DNA of 64,000 bases, from NCBI GenBank assembly GCA_047495785.1, contig JBLDXI010000024.1, positions 3,596,001 through 3,660,000 of the forward strand, read 5' to 3'. The position numbers were made by a program, and so were the translations under genes. This document shows positions 58,273 to 64,000 of this stretch, one piece after another. The notes under the pieces are model-generated. The model worked only from the letters and a program-made list of their open reading frames with translations, searched no databases and was not told the DNA's origin. The first letter of the stretch is position 1, and every line of letters begins with the position of its first letter. The DNA comes from Lepidodermella squamata. Lineage: Eukaryota; Gastrotricha.

Positions 58273-61200
58273 TTAGCCATCAGCTTTTTCCACATTAGCC
58301 TAGAAAAATGACAAACGATTATATAGCAAGCAAAAGCAAAAATATTATACTTTATTATTGTTCAGCCAAACAGGCTTTCGAATTTGGGATGGCTTTTTGC
58401 GATTAGAGCTTGCTCTATACAGACCAAAGCCTAGATCGGAAAGCGGTCTCCGTCTCTTGAGCGCTTTCTTCCCCTATGATGACGACAGTCAAAAAATGGA
58501 TACAATTTTAGGTGAAACATCATACTTTTATAGGCCTGATGCGTCGTTTCACAGCAACTCGTTTAGGAGGATTCGACTTTTCGATTGGATCGCTGTCTTC
58601 CGCCTGCACAGCTTTCTTGGGAGTCTTTTCGGCCGGTGTATTGACGATTTCATACATTTCTGGTTCATCGGTCGAGTTGAAGTACTAAAATGGGAATAAA
58701 AAATTATTTTCTCCCAAATTCTAAAATTATAATAACATTTGTATATCCATCAAAAAATATGGTATGTGTCCTGCACTAGAATAGGTAACGAAGCGAACCC
58801 CGTCAAAGGTATTTCGCAAGAATAATTTCGCTATTTAGTTTGTCTCGTAATTTATCGTTTTCTTTATTTCTGCAACATTGGCATGAATTGTTGCAATTTT
58901 ATTTTTTCAAGGCTATATTCAGTCAAGACCAGGCGCAGGTGGTAAGAAATGAGACTCGTAAATAGAAGGCGAAGTTTCCGTTAATTTTTCCGGCTATTTT
59001 GGACATTCAGCAGCAAATACAGCGCCATCAACGCCCCACTTTGAGCATGGTTTCAAGTGATTCGTAGCCAAGGCGTAGATTTCGGCGACGATATTCTGAA
59101 AGAGCGCGCTAATCGTTTTAGCTGTAATTTTGACCAGCCAAACACGGAAAACCAATTTACTTTATTATTTTCAAGTTAATTGATAAAAAATGTTCAACTC
59201 TGCATGTAACGAACTTTTTTCGTGGCACCATACTGGTTCGTTATAAACGGAATGCACTGTACTCAAACACAGGTTCACATATGAATTTATTCCCGACTTT
59301 CGACTAATACGCGTGGTATTCTATTCCAACCTCGTGTTTGGCTTTTCCTCAAGAAACTAGCTAGAATTTTCGCCCAAATTTCCTTAATATAATTTCGATG
59401 AAATGCGCAGCTTGATTTAGACCAAAACCGAACAACCTCAGCAAAAGAAATTGAACAGCACTTAGCGGCTGAAACGATGGTTTGTGGATTGCGTCAAAAG
59501 CCAGGCTGCCTTTCATTCTACTCGTAAGAGAACGCGCTCAGGATCGCTGATCCTGATCGGATCGCTGATTCCCTGGTTGAATGGAAGAGTTGAGCGCTCA
59601 ATTCTACTGGGTGTTGCATATATGTTTGCCAGGGGTCCACAGCAATAACTTAGCAAGCGATGACCGTGAGCCATAGCTCATTCGATAGATAATTGATTCA
59701 CAATCTTTTTGAGACCAAACACACGACCGCCTTCCTGCAGCCGGGCATTCTGGTCTACCCGGACTTCTCTCGCGCGTTCAAGGTGATGTGTGACGCCTCG
59801 GGCGTCGGCTTGGGCTGCATGCTCATGCAGACTAGCGATGACGGACTCGACCGGCTGGTCGCCGCTCACAGCCGCCTGCTTTCGCCCGCCGAGCGGAGGT
59901 ACCCAGCCCTGGAGAAAGAGTGCCTCGCGATATTGTTTTCGTGCGACCGCTTCAGAGAATACCTGCTTGGCACCAGGTTCGTCATGGCACCAGCCGACTC
60001 ATTTCGCCTCGACCCGGCTGAGCTCCGTGCCGCTCAGCTTGACGATCCCGACCTCGGACCCGTCCTACGTCACCTCGACCTGGGCGAAGCTCTGCCTCAG
60101 CCGCTCTCCGCCGCATCTGCCTGTCTTTTGCGCCTCCGCCACGCTGTCTCAAAGGACGAAGCCGGCGTGTTCCACATGTCGGTGGAGGACCGGCTCTTCC
60201 CTCGGCTTTGTCTCATCTTTCCGCTGTCCATGTGCCGCAGGTGATCCGCGTCGCTCATGACGCGCCCTCATCTGGTCACCTCGGTCGGTTCAAGACGTTG
60301 GGGAGGATATGGTACTATTTTGGTGTACGGCTACCCGGCCATGTTTCTTGACAGTTTCTGATGACAAGTTTCTTGAATGTTTCGAAAAGTTGAAAAGCTA
60401 CAGCTTTCGCACCTGAAGACCGCACCTGACTCGACATCGACAGCTACGTTCACAATCGAAAATCGCCAAAGCGTGGAGACCATTGGCAAGGTGAAACATT
60501 GTCCTAAGGTTTATTATGAAAACATTCGTAAAATCGCTGGAAAACATCGATCGCGAATTGTTAGTTTCGACTTCACTTACAATGACTTGGAGGAGGTTGA
60601 GAAGTTTACAGATGGCGAACTGAAAGATAGGCCCGTTGTCGTTCTGGCACAACATCAAAGTGATGCCATGACCAAGGGTCTGGTCCTGATATTTTCCCAA
60701 ACAGAAGAAGAAGCCCAGGCGTGGCAGGGTGAGCACTCAACGGTTCCTCTCGGTTCAACATCGTCGTTCGTCGTCAACAAAATTATATTCTCCCGAAGAA
60801 GCAGATGTCAGGCCTAAATGGTCCATTATTAAGCGCCTCGATTGGCGATATGACTGGCACAAGCGCCAGTGGTTCCGCAAAGTCGTTAACATCAACTCGT
60901 ACAACGAAGCTGAGGGTTCTATACAGATCACTGGTTTATCGACCTGTTGCCCTCATTCCGGGATTCATGTCCCTCATTCATGTCAGGTGAAGACGCAGGC
61001 AATGGATCCAAAAGAAGTTCTCTTGGCAATGATGCTGCTACTGAGGCGAAGATAATCAACTTAGGGTTTCATCATTTATAGTTATAATATAGGTATCGCT
61101 TTTTATTATATTGTTTATGATTTCCACGGAAGTGCCAATTGACCCAGAAAGAAATTATGGGCATGGGAGTCGTTGCATACCTCGAGGCAGTGATCACTGT

Positions 61201-63308
61201 ACACCTGCTACCAGAGCGTACCAAAATCTTACTGAAAACAGACATCGCTCTCTTACTTACTCGAAGAATATGTAAGTCTGATAACAAATTATTTCTCGAA
61301 ATGTTATTCAAATGTTCGAAAAATCAATAATGAAAAGCTATTTAACAAAATAATTCATTACCTTATATAATAACTCAGGTTGAATCCGCGGTTTGGAGAC
61401 TCTCTGGCTTCTTCGTTGAGGTGCCTGGTGTTGCTTCGATTTCAGCGGCTTTTCTGCTTTTTTCACAGTAGAGCACTCCGAGTGACTTTCAGAATCCGCA
61501 TTTTGGTTTTCTTCAGCTACAGTAACCACTTCGGACTCTTTGGTATCTTCCAAAAGTTTCAATAGCTTGGAATTGCGCGAAAATGCTTTCCATCTGTCTC
61601 TTAAAGCATGTGCACTTCGGTTTTGAAAAATAGGGTAGGTCGCTCGAATTTTACGCCAACTCGCACCAAACTTGTCGACACCTTTCTTGAGAGCCACAAT
61701 TTCATCCATTGACCAAGTTATCAGTTTAACAGCATTTTTGACGTCAGCCGGGGCCAGGCCGTTGATAGAAAAATTATTGTTCCTAAGCATTGAAGCCCAT
61801 TGACCAGCGCACTGAATGGCCGTTCGATTTTTCAAAACATCGTACGCTTTGATTATTCGCTTCCAAAGCGGCCCCTTAAAGCGAAAATAGCCGTCTTTAA
61901 GCGCTTGTCGCTCCTCATCAGTCCACAGCACGTATCGAGACTTATTGTCTACGGATGCCATGTCGTTCATTTTATCTTTATCAGGCAATGTTACAGGAGA
62001 GCACTCCGAGTGACTCTCTGAATCAGCGTTCCGGCTGTCTTTGGCTACAGTAACCACTTCGGGCTCTTTAGTGCCTTGCAGAAGCTTCAATAGCTTCGGA
62101 TTTCGCGAGAATCCTTTCCTCCATCTTTCTTTTAAGGCTTTCGTACTTCGTTTTTGCAAAACAGGGTAGGCCGCTCGAATCTTTTGCCATTGGCGCCACG
62201 CACCATACTTGTCAATGCCCATTTTGAGAGCGACAATTTCATCCATGGACCAAGTTCTCAATTTAACAGCTTTTCTGACGTCAGCCGGAGCAGTGCCGTT
62301 GATTGAAAAACTAGAGTCTCTCAGCATAATATCCCACTGAGCACTGCACGAACCAATGCTTCGATTTTTCAAAACATCGTACGTTTCGATAATTCGCTGC
62401 CAAAAGGGCCCCTTGAAGTGAGAATAGCCATCTTTAAGCGCTTGTCGCTCCTCGTCAGTCCACGACACGTTTCGAGTCTTATTGTCTACGGATGACATAT
62501 TGCTGATCTCATCTTCATTAGGCAATGTTTCAGGAGAGCACTCCAAGTCACTCCCTTGGTAATTTCTTTTACAGTCATCCTTTACCGCAACCACTTCAGG
62601 CTCTTCAGCGCCTTCTACAACCTTTAGCAGCTCGGAATCGCGAGAAATTATTGTCCTCCATTTGTCATATAGACTTTGAGCACTTCGATAGTGCAAAATG
62701 GGATATGCCTCTCGAATCTTTTCCCACTGGCCCTGTGAACCGAACTTGTCCACGCCTTTTTTGAGAGTCACAATTTCACCCATGGACCATCTTTTGGTTT
62801 TTTCGATACCAGCCGCTGCCAGGCCTTCGATTGAAACGTTAGCGTCCTTTGACATTTTTGACCATTGATCAGAGCATTGCTTCCAACTTCGATTTTTCAA
62901 AACATCATACTCTTCAATGATTCGGTGCCAAAATGGCCCCTTGAAGCGAATATAGCCATCTTTTAGCGCCTGTCGTTGCTCATCAGTCCACGGCACGAGT
63001 CCCATCATAGACGCTACGGCTGATGAGTTGTCAAATTTACCATTAAGCAGGCTTTGTAGAGTTTCACTGTCAGAAATGCGTCTCCACACTGCTCTGATCT
63101 GTGAGCTATCGAGTTTTTGCAGAACAGGGTATGCAGCTTGAATTTTGGCTATTTCACGGAGTCCATACTTGTCAACGCCTTCCTTAATCGCGAGCAATTC
63201 CTCGAGTGTTCTCCTCGTTTTGCCAGTGTGGGGGGTTGATGTAGGCTTCACAGACTTCGCAGGCTCGGGCGAAACCAACGCACACGAATTCGTTAGAGCG
63301 TCATTTGT
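58273..63308 (-). CDS. KNL-2-like paralogue with seven Myb-like repeats (5' part not seen)
   Basis: Minus-strand exons 63308-61362 (649 codons), 58684-58526, 58473-58351 and 58299-58273 (stop), all phase 0. The big exon has seven SANT/Myb-like repeats, alternating types A-B-A-B-A-B-A. Type A reads like TWSMDEIVALKKGVDKFG; type B like WTDEERQALKDGYFRFKGP with YDVLKNR. The later exons match the AT-hook exons of the gene at 48093, in equal order and near-equal length (159/162 and 123/123 nt), but the hook core GRP has become IRP (KRRIRPIK) and the last exon ends early at ANVEKADG. The exon that carries the other copy's first hook is missing. The gene starts after an intron at 63309, so a SANTA exon may lie beyond the window. 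A gypsy relic sits in the 2.7-kb intron. Confidence 0.75.
59693..60360 (+). mobile_element. Ty3/gypsy retrotransposon pol relic
   Basis: A 183-codon frame begins in the RNase H region: PDFSRAFKVMCDASGVGLGC, then SRLLSPAERRYPALEKECLAI and FREYLLG. It jumps by deletion to the linker before integrase (RAAQLDDPDLGPVL). After a frame change a partial zinc-binding segment (AHDAPSSGHLGRFKTLGRIW) follows at about 60250-60320. There are no LTRs, protease or full reverse transcriptase. It is an internal fragment, antisense to the KNL-2-like gene. Confidence 0.85.
60377..61054 (+). other. Coding-like stretch, unrecognised
   Basis: A 146-codon frame (60377-60817) contains KVYYENIRKIAGKHRSRIVSF and VVVLAQHQSDAMTKGLVLIF, with a regular mix of charged and hydrophobic residues. 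Ser/Gly/Thr-rich stretches continue in other frames: GPLLSASIGDMTGTSASGS (60813-60870) and SGEDAGNGSKRSSLGNDAA (about 60985-61040). This may be a gene with small introns or a frame-broken one. It follows the gypsy relic, but I see no retroviral motif. No family recognised. Confidence 0.35.
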
Positions 63309-64000
63309 CTAGAACAGAAATATACCAAGTGAGCAAAAATGATAGATTATTTGAATTTGCAAATGAATGAGGATGAACGTGGACAGTCGTCAAGGTCTCA
63401 GATTTTCGGATGCACCTCCGGTGAGTTTTTTTGATTACTCTTGTCGTCAATATTTAGGCTCGAGAAGCCAAGAGTTCCTGTTTTCCAAAACTCTAGGTCA
63501 AAATTAGCTCTTTCGCGCTGAACTGTATCATTGAAACCGTCTCAACGTGTTCCCGAGTGAACCTTGCGCTAATAAATCATCGCCTTTGAATAAAAAATTG
63601 AATAAAAAAATTCTTGATCTTCTAAATCTTTCTATGTTAAACGACGTTCGTTAATCAAATTTTGTGTAGAACTGATGAAATTATGTAAAAAAGAGCGAAG
63701 CATTTCCTTAATAAGCACACAACTTTTCCCCTTTTGCGTCAAATTTGTAAAAATGATTATGATGCGCCCTAACTTGACTCTTAATGAATTACTTAATGAC
63801 TTAATTCTGGACGACCCTCTCTACAGGCGGCGCTGGATCATCAAAAATCGGCGGCCTTTTCGCATTCTACGTCACGAGCATCTGACCCACCTACAAATCC
63901 TCTTACGAAGCGAGAGCCTTGTGATTGATATAATTAGAAATGTCGGATGTCGGATGTAGGATGTAGGAAGTCGAAAATGTCGGATGGAGTCCACCCAGCA
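63309..64000. other. End of window, intron or spacer
   Basis: 0.7 kb upstream of the Myb-array exon. A small + strand frame (63675-63959) has a basic patch (YRRRWIIKNRRPFRILRHEH) but no family I know. Near the edge (63939-63987) a GATGTCG/GATGTAG heptamer repeat begins. Confidence 0.5.
63939..63987. repeat. GATGTCG/GATGTAG heptamer repeat
   Basis: Four adjacent units of seven bases alternate TCG and TAG endings, followed by an interrupted copy. The array stops at or runs near the window edge. Confidence 0.75.

Noticed and set aside
1-64000. CRISPR arrays, bacterial operons or phage
   Set aside because: No direct-repeat/spacer arrays, no prokaryotic gene organisation; introns and animal proteins throughout.

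Overview
This is nuclear DNA of a small-genome invertebrate animal. Nearly every gene is split by GT-AG introns, many only 50-65 bases long and others of 0.5-2 kb. The exons are GC-richer than the AT-rich introns and spacers. Several genes are animal-specific: polycystin-1-like, srGAP, BRPF and a Cys-loop receptor. Short introns ending in TTTCAG, TTTAG or plain AAG, and a KNL-2-like centromere family, would suit a nematode or another ecdysozoan, but I cannot fix the phylum from sequence alone. Exon joins below were made by hand from splice signals, reading phase and similarity between repeats.

Layout. Bases 2-16095 (+) hold the 3' part of a very large polycystin-1-like gene: a repeated LamG/CCP/EGF ectodomain, a PLAT domain, a polycystin (TOP) domain and a channel-like C-terminus. 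One of its introns carries four tRNA genes in a mirror-image arrangement. Six genes on the + strand follow: an unrecognised multipass membrane protein (16.3-17.4 kb), an intronless DGAT1 (18.7-20.1 kb), proteasome beta-3 (20.4-21.0 kb), TMEM115 (21.8-23.4 kb), srGAP (F-BAR/RhoGAP/SH3, 24.0-30.3 kb) and BRPF/peregrin (31.4-39.0 kb). A small TPR protein lies at 39.9-40.5 kb. From 40.9 to 44.7 kb is a remarkable Cys-loop ligand-gated channel whose receptor domain is fused behind a signal peptide, two copies of an unassigned module and a Thr/Ser-rich mucin-like stalk.

From 45.2 kb on, genes are on the - strand. First comes an orphan multipass membrane protein. Then, from 46.6 kb to beyond 63.3 kb, lies a tandem cluster of genes related to KNL-2/M18BP1, the factor that licenses CENP-A loading at centromeres. 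They carry SANTA domains, alternating arrays of two types of SANT/Myb-like repeat, and AT-hooks. I count one SANTA-Myb copy with a Myb/AT-hook tail, a second Myb-array copy whose 5' end leaves the window or is unseen, a SANTA-only copy, and a broken SANTA relic. The spacers and introns of the cluster hold relics of pogo/Tigger, LINE and Ty3/gypsy elements, a foldback element and a TatD-like gene fragment.

The two most interesting items are the KNL-2-like locus, which looks like recurrent duplication and internal repeat expansion of a centromere factor, and the mucin-stalked Cys-loop receptor.
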